This document shows, one piece after another, positions 8,361-14,659 of a stretch of DNA of 14,675 bases. How positions within the stretch are numbered: position 1 is the stretch's first letter; each line of letters opens with the position of its first letter. Location: NCBI GenBank assembly GCA_003488525.1, contig DNLG01000049.1:8201-22875 (forward strand). The letters are read 5' to 3'. The translations under genes and the position numbers were made by a program. Source of the DNA: Bacteroidota bacterium (GTDB taxonomy: Bacteria; Bacteroidota; Ignavibacteria; Kapaibacteriales; Kapaibacteriaceae). Under the pieces are notes generated by a model. That model saw only the letters and a list, made by a program, of their open reading frames with translations, was not told the origin of the DNA and did not search any database.

Positions 8361-8419
8361 GAGATACTCCTGCCGTAAGGCATTAAAAGGGGGATGCCGA
8401 CTAAGTTGTAATGACGGAG

Positions 8420-8501
8420 CGGAGGGCGAGGGACTCGAACCCCCACAGGATCTCTCCCGGCTGTTTTCAAGACAGCTGCAATACCATTATGCGAGCCCTC
8501 C
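8420..8501 (-). tRNA. tRNA-Ser (anticodon UGA, reads UCA)
   Basis: Folded by hand on the minus strand, all arms form. The acceptor stem GGAGGGC/GCCCTCC is perfect over 7 bp, with discriminator G as expected for serine. The D arm GCA...TGC carries GG in its loop. The anticodon stem GCTGT/ACAGC has loop CTTGAAA, with anticodon TGA at 8467-8469. A 15-nt variable arm has a GGGA/TCCT stem, which is the class II hallmark of tRNA-Ser. The T arm GGGGG-TTCGAGT-CCCTC has one G-T pair. The 3' CCA is not encoded (CTC follows the discriminator), so it would be added by tRNA nucleotidyltransferase. It lies between the ACMSD and lipoprotein genes, same strand as both. Confidence 0.95.
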
Positions 8502-8539
8502 GTCGCGAGAGCGATGCGAATCTACGAAAATGTCTCGGC

Positions 8540-9589
8540 TCACTCCACGGTCCGGTCGAACCCATTTTCCGGACGTCCAAAGTTCGCCGCGTCAACTCCG
8601 AGGAAGGTGATAACGGATGTGGCAAAGATCTGTTGTTTCGTTGCCGGAGAAAGATCTGTCATCATCTCAATAAAGCGACCATGCTCGAGGTCACCCAGCG
8701 GGAAAGGATAGTCCGTTCCATAGGCGATCTTCTCTGGTCCGATCAGCGCCAGGAGGTAACGTAACGCATCGGCGTTGTGCGTGATCGAGTCGACCCAGAA
8801 TCGGCCGATATAGCTTACCGGATCCTGCACGCCATTGATGGCGCAGAGGTCCGGGCGGGCGTGGTATCCGTGAGAGATACGCCCGATGGTGAACGGGAAG
8901 GAGCCCCCTGCATGAGAGAACATTACCTTCAGGTTCGGAAAACGGTCAAAGACACCGCCGAAGATCATTGACGTCATGGACAACGTGGTTTCGGCAGGCA
9001 TGCCCACAAGCCACTGCTGGAAGTACCGGGTTGTTCGGTCGGATCCCATCATCTCCCACGGATGAACGAAAATGCCGGCCCCGAGTCGTTCGGCCTCAGC
9101 CCAGAAGGGATCGAGTGATCGGTCGTCGAGATTCATGCCATTGATGTTCGTGCCGATCTCGATGCCGGGCATCTTCAGCTCGAGTATGCAGCGTCGCATC
9201 TCGCTGATGGCCATTTCGACGTCCTGCATCGGTACCGTGCCCAGTCCGATGAAGCGCCGCGGATGCTGCTCGATTACCGATGCCAGGTGGTCGTTCAGGA
9301 ACCGTGACCAGTCGAGTGCGTCCTTGGCCGGGGCCCAGTAGGAGAACAGCACCGGGACCGTGCAGAGCACCATTGCGTCCACGTGATGCGCGTCCATGTC
9401 GCGAAGGATGGCCAGCGGGTTCCAGCAGTTCTCGTCGATATCTCGGAAGAACACACCGTCATCGCGCATCATGCGCGCTTTGCCGGGCGCGTAATGATCG
9501 AGCCAGATGAAGCCGCCATAGCCATAGCGCTCTTTCAGCGATGGCCAGCGTTCGGGTAGAATGTGGGCGTGGGAGTCGATCTTGAGCAT
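8540..9589 (-). CDS. nbaD: 2-amino-3-carboxymuconate-6-semialdehyde decarboxylase (ACMSD)
   Basis: ACMSD is a zinc amidohydrolase-fold decarboxylase. It converts the unstable product of HAO, ACMS, to 2-aminomuconate semialdehyde, steering flux away from quinolinate. The start is the ATG at 9589, giving 349 residues beginning MLKIDSHAHILP; the frame stays open upstream but reads through the HAO gene and is not plausible protein. All expected site residues are visible: metal ligands H7 and H9, H176 in FVHPWEM, and D293 in YGTDYPFP; H226 in FSHAGG, the second-shell catalytic His; and arginines R49 and R237, matching the two substrate-carboxylate arginines known in the Pseudomonas enzyme. AAGG sits 9 nt before the ATG, and the gene begins 5 nt after the HAO stop, so the two are translationally close and probably cotranscribed. 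Confidence 0.93.
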   Translation of the reverse strand: MLKIDSHAHILPERWPSLKERYGYGGFIWLDHYAPGKARMMRDDGVFFRDIDENCWNPLAILRDMDAHHVDAMVLCTVPVLFSYWAPAKDALDWSRFLNDHLASVIEQHPRRFIGLGTVPMQDVEMAISEMRRCILELKMPGIEIGTNINGMNLDDRSLDPFWAEAERLGAGIFVHPWEMMGSDRTTRYFQQWLVGMPAETTLSMTSMIFGGVFDRFPNLKVMFSHAGGSFPFTIGRISHGYHARPDLCAINGVQDPVSYIGRFWVDSITHNADALRYLLALIGPEKIAYGTDYPFPLGDLEHGRFIEMMTDLSPATKQQIFATSVITFLGVDAANFGRPENGFDRTVE

Positions 9590-9594
9590 CGACG

Positions 9595-10116
9595 TTAGAC
9601 CTTGGCAGGGGGCTCGATGACCGTTCCGCACTTCTTGCAGGTGCGGTGATCCGTGCTCGACCAGAAGCGTTCGAAGATCGGTGGCAGCTGAGTAACGATA
9701 TCGGTTAGCGGCAGAAATTCTTCGTAGAGCTTTGTCCCGCACGACTCGCAGAACCACATGAATGCGTCGAGTTCGGCTTTCTCACGTTTGCGTTCCACAA
9801 CCAGTCCGACCGTGTTGGCTGGACGCTGCGGGGAGTGCGGCGTGCGAGGCGGCAGCAGGAACATGTCGCCTTCCTTGATATGCATGTCGCGCGGTACGCC
9901 GTCGTCAATGACCTTTACGGTGACGTCTCCCTCAAGCTGGTAGAACAGCTCTTCCCCTTCATTGTAATGGTAATCCTTACGGGCATTTGGCCCGCCCACG
10001 ATCATGACGATGAATTCCGTGTCCTCGTAGACCTTTGCATTCCCGACCGGTGGTTTGAGCAGGTGACGGTGCTCGTCGATCCACGTTTTCAATGGAAATG
10101 GGGCTCGGATGGCCAT
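9595..10116 (-). CDS. nbaC: 3-hydroxyanthranilate 3,4-dioxygenase
   Basis: This single-domain cupin dioxygenase uses Fe(II) and O2 to open the ring of 3-hydroxyanthranilate, forming ACMS. The start is the ATG at 10116 (173 residues, MAIRAPFPLKTW), the usual length of bacterial HAO. A strong AAAGGA lies 6 nt upstream. The same frame is open up to 10506, but that part is antisense to the SDR gene and is discarded. The iron ligands are H50, E56 (or E55) and H94. R46 and R98 match the substrate-binding arginines, and E108 is in VVERK. The C-terminal rubredoxin-like second iron site of bacterial HAOs is intact: CESC (C123, C126) and CKKC (C160, C163). It is the first gene of the HAO-ACMSD unit and is divergent from the SDR gene, with an operator-like palindrome between them. 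Confidence 0.95.
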   Translation of the reverse strand: MAIRAPFPLKTWIDEHRHLLKPPVGNAKVYEDTEFIVMIVGGPNARKDYHYNEGEELFYQLEGDVTVKVIDDGVPRDMHIKEGDMFLLPPRTPHSPQRPANTVGLVVERKREKAELDAFMWFCESCGTKLYEEFLPLTDIVTQLPPIFERFWSSTDHRTCKKCGTVIEPPAKV

Positions 10117-10136
10117 GTGGGGTCCTTTCGGAGTTG

Positions 10137-10160
10137 GTAGCTTTGCGGCAACAAAGCTAC
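10137..10160. promoter_or_regulatory. Perfect 9-bp inverted repeat in the HAO/SDR divergent intergenic region
   Basis: GTAGCTTTG (10137-10145) and CAAAGCTAC (10152-10160) are exact reverse complements separated by 6 nt. The centre, near 10148.5, is about 32 nt from the HAO ATG and 29 nt from the SDR ATG, so almost midway in the 61-nt intergenic region. That placement suggests an operator for a dimeric transcription factor controlling both directions. A transcript hairpin is the alternative. No regulator gene is in the window to pair it with. Confidence 0.5.
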
Positions 10161-10177
10161 AAATCGGAGCGCATCTC

Positions 10178-10969
10178 ATGAATCTGGACATCACGGGGAA
10201 GACGGCACTGGTCTGCGGTGCATCAAAGGGTATCGGACGGGCAACGGCAATAGAGCTGGCCATGAACGGAGCAACGGTCGTGGCTCTGGCCCGAAGCGCA
10301 GACCTGCTGCGCACGGTTGTAGCTGGTCTGCCGACGCCCAGCGGCGCGAAGCACCACGCGCTTGCCGTCGACCTCGGCAATGAAACAGAGTACCTGACGG
10401 GTGTGCATAACGTTGTGGATATAGTTGGCCCTATCCACATCCTGGTCAACAACACCGCCGGTCCTGCAGCGGGTCCGCTGCGCAAAAGCTCTGTTGCTGA
10501 TCTCATGCAAGCATTTGAAAATCATATTCTTGTAGCTCAACGCCTGATGTCAGCTCTCGTACCGCACATGGAGCGTGCCGGATATGGTCGAGTAATCAAC
10601 ATCGTTTCCACATCGGTGAAACAACCCATTGAAGGGCTAGGTGTCAGCAACACCATCCGCGGTGCAATGGCAAGCTGGGCCAAGACCCTGGCAACAGAAC
10701 TCGGGCACGCCGGCATCACCGTGAACAACGTCCTGCCGGGTGCGACCATGACCGAGCGGCTTGAGGCGATCATTGACCGGAATGTGGCTTCCAGCGGACG
10801 TTCCCGCGACGAGGTTGTCAGCTCCATGGTGTCAGAGATACCGCTCGGGCGTTTTGCGCAACCTGAGGAGATCGCTGCCGCCGTGGCCTTCCTGGCCTCG
10901 CCGGCTGCGGGATACATCAGCGGCACGAGCATTCTGGTGGACGGAGGAAGAACCAAGGCTCTGAGCTGA
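10178..10969 (+). CDS. SDR-family oxidoreductase-like protein lacking the YxxxK pair
   Basis: This 263-residue Rossmann-fold protein belongs to the short-chain dehydrogenase/reductase family. The start is the ATG at 10178, with GGAG 8 nt upstream. The nucleotide-binding loop is GASKGIG (14-20), NNTAG is at 91-95, and the helix-4 Asn is N115. The catalytic Ser is S144 in INIVSTS. By alignment of the following helix (ending AKTLATELG), the catalytic Tyr and Lys positions are occupied by S157 and R161 (SNTIR). This resembles the FabG-like SDR subgroup with a degenerate catalytic tetrad. The C-terminal LGRFAQPEEIAAAVAFLAS and ISGTSILVDGG are ordinary SDR features. Its position opposite HAO/ACMSD suggests a role in the lower kynurenine pathway, but neither substrate nor oxidoreductase activity can be claimed from sequence. 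Confidence 0.85.
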   Translation: MNLDITGKTALVCGASKGIGRATAIELAMNGATVVALARSADLLRTVVAGLPTPSGAKHHALAVDLGNETEYLTGVHNVVDIVGPIHILVNNTAGPAAGPLRKSSVADLMQAFENHILVAQRLMSALVPHMERAGYGRVINIVSTSVKQPIEGLGVSNTIRGAMASWAKTLATELGHAGITVNNVLPGATMTERLEAIIDRNVASSGRSRDEVVSSMVSEIPLGRFAQPEEIAAAVAFLASPAAGYISGTSILVDGGRTKALS

Positions 10970-10981
10970 GCCAGCGTGAGG

Positions 10982-11204
10982 CTATCCACACTATCCACAA
11001 TTCGTGGATAACCTGTGTGCAAATCATCGCAGCCAGCCCCCTTTCCCACTTGCATCGGCCATAATTGTCCACTACATTTGTTCTTTCACTAACTCGTTGT
11101 GAATATGAATGGATATGTCCATTTTGCCCTTCGGGGACCGCAGCGATCAGGTGGCAAATCGAGGATTATCAACAGATGTGAATAACTGGCTAAAGTTATT
11201 CACG
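10982..11204. promoter_or_regulatory. Cluster of DnaA-box-like 9-mers before/within the start of ftsQ
   Basis: Compared with TTATNCACA, this region holds one exact match (11177-11185, minus) and six single-mismatch matches: 10982-10990 and 10991-10999 (plus, a perfect tandem CTATCCACA), 11003-11011 (minus, TTATCCACG), 11098-11106 (minus, ATATTCACA), 11166-11174 (plus, TTATCAACA) and 11196-11204 (plus, TTATTCACG). Two weaker ones lie at 11016-11024 and 11065-11073. About 0.2 such matches would be expected by chance in 223 bp. Between the two groups, 11061-11126 is about 68% A+T by my count, far above the surrounding DNA, so it could unwind. This may be a replication origin or a DnaA-responsive ftsQAZ promoter. 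No dnaA, dnaN or gidA is in the window to settle it. Confidence 0.55.
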
Positions 11205-12017
11205 GATATGAGGATAGTGGTGGCCAAGCGAGCACGGCAACTGGACGTCAGAGCAAAGCCCGAACGGAGAACTTCCGGGCTGATGATCTGTCTGCTTGGA
11301 CTACTGTTCCTGTCGTTTATGGCCACGCAGTGGAAGGACCGTCAGCGAATCGCGGACGTCAACATCATGGGTGCCACGGGGCTGAGTCGTCTTTCGGTGC
11401 AGCGGGCGGTGGATTCTCTGCGTTACCGCCGGGCAAAGTCCATTACCTTGGCCTCGATCCGCCAGAGCGTCGAGCAGATTCCCTACGTGCGCAAAGCCTC
11501 GGTATACTTTTCGGGTGTACGTGACCTGTGCGTAGACGTTGTTGAGCGGCTGCCCGTGGCGCACGTGCTGCAGTCTGGGGGCGTGTTGCGGTACGTCGAC
11601 GACCAGGGTACGGTGCTTCCCGTTGTTCAGGAGCGCACGGCACATAACGTCCCGATGCTCCACGGAACGCGTGGATATGTTCTGTCGGAGTCAGAAGTGC
11701 GCTCGCTGACGTCGCTGCTGAATCATGCGGCGCGCGCATTGGATCCGAGACTCTATCAATCGATCTCTGAGCTCACGTATGACCGGCGCTCACGGACGGT
11801 CGACGTGATCACTGATGATGCCACATGGCATCTCGGCGGCATCGGGTCGGATCGGGCCACGGAGGCGCTGGCGGACATGAACGTCTTCTGGAAAGATGCA
11901 TCCGCCTCACTTCGTCTTGCACATGTACGTGAGGTTGACCTGCGCTGGCGCAATCAAATCGTGCTGCGGTACCGCGCTGAGCGGCCACAGACATCAAGCG
12001 GGGGGGCAAGGGTATGA
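11109..12017 (+). CDS. ftsQ: Cell division protein FtsQ (POTRA domain)
   Basis: FtsQ is a bitopic membrane protein that links the Z-ring side of the divisome to the periplasmic FtsB/FtsL and septal synthases. The frame gives 302 residues. One transmembrane segment (SGLMICLLGLLFLSFMATQW, about 56-75) follows a basic cytoplasmic tail. Then comes a POTRA-type region: IADVNIMGATGLSRLSVQRAV, IRQSVEQIPYVRKASVYF and DVVERLPVAHV, then a beta domain. Sequence identity in this family is low, so the call also rests on position: ftsA starts 4 nt inside its end (ATGA overlap) and ftsZ follows. The start is uncertain. The ATG at 11109 has no clear Shine-Dalgarno sequence and would put DnaA-box-like sequence inside codons 20-32. 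The ATG at 11208 leaves a 22-residue basic tail before the membrane segment and is equally credible. Confidence 0.86.
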   Translation: MDMSILPFGDRSDQVANRGLSTDVNNWLKLFTDMRIVVAKRARQLDVRAKPERRTSGLMICLLGLLFLSFMATQWKDRQRIADVNIMGATGLSRLSVQRAVDSLRYRRAKSITLASIRQSVEQIPYVRKASVYFSGVRDLCVDVVERLPVAHVLQSGGVLRYVDDQGTVLPVVQERTAHNVPMLHGTRGYVLSESEVRSLTSLLNHAARALDPRLYQSISELTYDRRSRTVDVITDDATWHLGGIGSDRATEALADMNVFWKDASASLRLAHVREVDLRWRNQIVLRYRAERPQTSSGGARV

Positions 12018-13303
12018 GCAAGCAGACGATCCATGCCGGTCTTGATATCGGATCTACCAAGGTCAGCGCGATCGTGATGTCGCGGGATGCCGACTCGGGT
12101 GCCATCGAGGTCATCGGTACCGGCGTTGCCGAATGCGACGGACTCAAACGCGGCGTTGTGAGCAATATCAACAAGACCGCAGAGGCCATCCGCGCGGCGG
12201 TCGACCGCGCCGAGCAGACAAGTGGGTATCAACTTGGGCCGGTCGTAGTTGGGATAAGTGGCGAGCACATCAGCACGTTCAATACTCGCGGTATTGTGAC
12301 AACCCGAACGTCGGAGATTTCCGAGAGCGACGTCAAGCGTCTGCATGACGAGCTTTCGCAGGTGCACGTCACGCCGGACCGGCGCATTCTGCATGTGATT
12401 CCGCAGGACTATCTCATCGACGGACAGGATGGGATCTCTGATCCTCTCGGAATGAGCGGACGGCGTCTCGAGGCAAACGCCCTGGTGATCACGGCCAGCT
12501 CGTCAGCCGTCGACAATCTGTACAAATGCGTCGAACGGGCCGGACTGCACGTCGACGCCGTGGTGCTGCAATCGATCGCCAGTTCCTACGCCGTTCTCGA
12601 TGAGGCGGAGCGGGAAGTCGGCGTGGCCCTGGTCGACATCGGCGGTGGCACCACTGATATGGCCATCTACAAGGACAATGTTCTTCGCTATGTGAGTGTT
12701 ATCGGCATTGCCGGTCAGCGCGTCACCGATGACATTGTTGCTGTACTCGGCATCCGCAATACCGACGCCGAAAGTATAAAGCTCAGCTACGGTCATGCGA
12801 TCAGTGAAAGCATCCTGCGAGACGAGCATTTTCAAGTCCCCGGCATCGGTGGACGCACGCCAACGGAGGTGTCGAAGTCAATACTCTGTCAGGTGATCGA
12901 ACCTCGGATGGAAGAGATCTACGACTTCGTTCTGTCGCGCATCCACGAGTCAGGCATGTCCCACCAGCTGGCCGCCGGTGTTGTCCTTACGGGCGGGTGT
13001 ACCGAGCTGTATGGCTCGGAGCAGCTGGCGCAGCGGACCTTCCGGCTGCCGGTCAACAAGGGACTTCCGCGCGGCTTCGGCAATGACGGTTTTGCCCGTG
13101 AGGTGACCACGCCATCCCGGGCAACAGCCATCGGGCTGGCACTCTATGGAATCAAGCATCACCACGAATTCATCTCTGACTCACATGACGTTCAACCGAC
13201 AATTCAAGCAGCGAAAGATGCGCCCCCTGCAGAACCTGCGGAGGTTCATGTTCATAAAAAGGGAGTCGTTCAGCGACTCAAAGACTGGTTTGAAAACTTC
13301 TGA
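12014..13303 (+). CDS. ftsA: Cell division protein FtsA
   Basis: FtsA is the actin-like ATPase that anchors FtsZ filaments to the membrane and recruits later division proteins. The protein has 429 residues. Actin-fold motifs are visible: phosphate 1 loop LDIGSTK (10-16), phosphate 2 loop VDIGGGTTD (207-215) and the adenosine motif VLTGGC (334-339). The 1C-subdomain region that makes FtsA distinct from MreB is present, with GVVSNINKTAEAIR and the following GEHISTFN stretch. The last 15 residues (KKGVVQRLKDWFENF, 415-429) form the expected amphipathic membrane-targeting helix, set off by an Ala/Pro/Glu-rich linker. The ATG overlaps the ftsQ stop as ATGA, implying coupled translation. ftsZ follows after 39 nt. 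Confidence 0.97.
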   Translation: MSKQTIHAGLDIGSTKVSAIVMSRDADSGAIEVIGTGVAECDGLKRGVVSNINKTAEAIRAAVDRAEQTSGYQLGPVVVGISGEHISTFNTRGIVTTRTSEISESDVKRLHDELSQVHVTPDRRILHVIPQDYLIDGQDGISDPLGMSGRRLEANALVITASSSAVDNLYKCVERAGLHVDAVVLQSIASSYAVLDEAEREVGVALVDIGGGTTDMAIYKDNVLRYVSVIGIAGQRVTDDIVAVLGIRNTDAESIKLSYGHAISESILRDEHFQVPGIGGRTPTEVSKSILCQVIEPRMEEIYDFVLSRIHESGMSHQLAAGVVLTGGCTELYGSEQLAQRTFRLPVNKGLPRGFGNDGFAREVTTPSRATAIGLALYGIKHHHEFISDSHDVQPTIQAAKDAPPAEPAEVHVHKKGVVQRLKDWFENF

Positions 13304-13342
13304 CTGGTTAACTTCACGAAACATGACTGATTTCCGGGGGGA

Positions 13343-14659
13343 ATGATGGCTATTGAGTTAGATGTCTCATCTCTGACGTCTGACGCACGCATTCGCGTGG
13401 TCGGCGTAGGCGGCGGTGGCGGCAATGCAGTCCGCACCATGATCGCCCGTGGACTCGATGGTGTCGAGTTCGTCGCAGCAAATACTGACCGCCAGGCTCT
13501 GCTGAGCAATCCAGCTGGCATCAAGCTTCAGCTTGGCAAGGATGTCACGCGCGGTCTTGGAGCCGGAGCCGATCCCAACAGGGGGCGAATGGCCGTTGAG
13601 GAAAGCCTCGACGATGTGCGCGAAGCCCTTGAAGGCAGCGACATGATCTTTGTGACCGCCGGTATGGGCGGAGGCACGGGGACTGGAGCTGCGCCGGTCA
13701 TCGCACGTATCGGTCGTGAGATCGGTGCTCTCGTTGTGGGCATCGTGACGAAGCCCTTTAACTACGAATCCAAACGACGCATGGCCGTTGCCGAGAACGG
13801 CATTAAGGACCTGCGCGAGCATGTTGATGCGCTCATCGTCATCCCCAATCAGCGGATTCTGACGGTGGTAGACAGGGACGTAACGTTTGCCAATGCGCTC
13901 ATGATGGTTGACAACGTTCTGTACAATGCTACCAAGGGCATTGCTGATATCATCTCCGGTGTTGGGTACATGAACGTCGACTTTGCCGACGTCCGCACGG
14001 TAATGTCGGGCATGGGCGACGCGCTCATGGGCATTGGCCGCGCCAGTGGCGAGCATCGTGCCATTGAGGCAGCTCAGAATGCACTGAATTCTCCGATCCT
14101 CGAGGGCATGTCGATCTTCGGCGCTCAGGGGCTGCTCGTCAATGTGACAGGGGGCTCGGGCATGACCATGTTCGAGGTCAGCGAAGCCGTTGCCGCCATC
14201 GAAAAGGCCGCCGGCGATGAGGTAAACCTCATCCACGGTGTGGTGATCGATGAACGCATGGAAGACGAGATCGCCATCACGGTAGTGGCCACGGGCTTCC
14301 ACCGTCAGCAGGAAGAAAAGAAAGCGACTGTTGTTCCCGTCGCAGCTCCTATGGCCGGACCCGTTATCGAGATCGTCCGTCAACAGCCAGAACGCGATGT
14401 TGTCGTAGAAACGCCCACACCATCGCCAGCTCCAGCTGCTCCTTCCGCATCCGACATTGATGTCAACGACATCAACGTACCAACATATCTGCGTCGTCAA
14501 CGCGAACGTGATCAAGACCATCGCCAGACCGGGATGCCCCACACGGAGCCCCCTTCTTCAGGCTCGGTGCCCGTAGCGGCCCCCGATCCATCGCAACCAC
14601 AGATGCGCCGCGCTGCCGCTGGCAGTCAACCAGCGTTTCTGCGGAAAATCATGGACTAG
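13343..14659 (+). CDS. ftsZ: Cell division GTPase FtsZ, with an extended tail
   Basis: FtsZ polymerises into the Z ring. The 438-residue frame shows VGVGGGGGNAV (20-30), the tubulin signature GGGTGTG (109-115), and the T7 loop NVDFAD (211-216) that completes GTP hydrolysis in the next subunit. The globular part ends near residue 320 (VVATGF). A Pro/Ala/Val/Glu-rich linker follows, then a normal-looking C-terminal peptide at about 376-386 (DINVPTYLRRQ), where most FtsZ proteins end within a few residues. Here about 52 more residues follow, Pro/Ser/Ala-rich, closing with SQPAFLRKIMD (428-438), which itself resembles the E. coli-type IPAFLRK peptide. GGGGGGA lies immediately upstream; the second ATG at 13346 has better spacing to it and may be the true start. 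AGGAAGAGAAG after the stop could serve a gene beyond the window. Confidence 0.97.
   Translation: MMAIELDVSSLTSDARIRVVGVGGGGGNAVRTMIARGLDGVEFVAANTDRQALLSNPAGIKLQLGKDVTRGLGAGADPNRGRMAVEESLDDVREALEGSDMIFVTAGMGGGTGTGAAPVIARIGREIGALVVGIVTKPFNYESKRRMAVAENGIKDLREHVDALIVIPNQRILTVVDRDVTFANALMMVDNVLYNATKGIADIISGVGYMNVDFADVRTVMSGMGDALMGIGRASGEHRAIEAAQNALNSPILEGMSIFGAQGLLVNVTGGSGMTMFEVSEAVAAIEKAAGDEVNLIHGVVIDERMEDEIAITVVATGFHRQQEEKKATVVPVAAPMAGPVIEIVRQQPERDVVVETPTPSPAPAAPSASDIDVNDINVPTYLRRQRERDQDHRQTGMPHTEPPSSGSVPVAAPDPSQPQMRRAAAGSQPAFLRKIMD

Noticed and set aside
8361..8419. Hairpins between tRNA-Ser and the lipoprotein start (GGCAT/ATGCC and TGCC/GGCA)
   Set aside because: The stems are only 4-5 bp and have no following T-tract, so neither a terminator nor a riboswitch is supported.
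8411..8764. 117-codon plus-strand open frame covering the tRNA
   Set aside because: It crosses a fully folding tRNA-Ser on the other strand and the 3' end of ACMSD; its peptide has no recognisable features.
9590..9757. Upstream extension of the ACMSD frame (56 extra residues)
   Set aside because: It reads through the HAO 3' end in another frame; the metal-binding DSHAH motif normally lies within about ten residues of the N-terminus, as with the ATG at 9589.
10117..10506. Upstream extension of the HAO reading frame (130 extra residues)
   Set aside because: It lies opposite the SDR gene, reads as low-complexity Arg/Ser/Ala protein, and the ATG at 10116 has a strong ribosome binding site and the normal family N-terminus.
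11205..11222. Possible DnaA-trio-like repeat just after the last box
   Set aside because: GATATGAGGATAGTGG does not show a regular 3-nt repeat of the known type; too weak to claim.
13367..14542. 391-codon open frame on the minus strand opposite ftsZ
   Set aside because: Its product is His/Asp-rich with no recognisable motif and it is fully antisense to an intact ftsZ; it is a shadow of GC-rich codon use.
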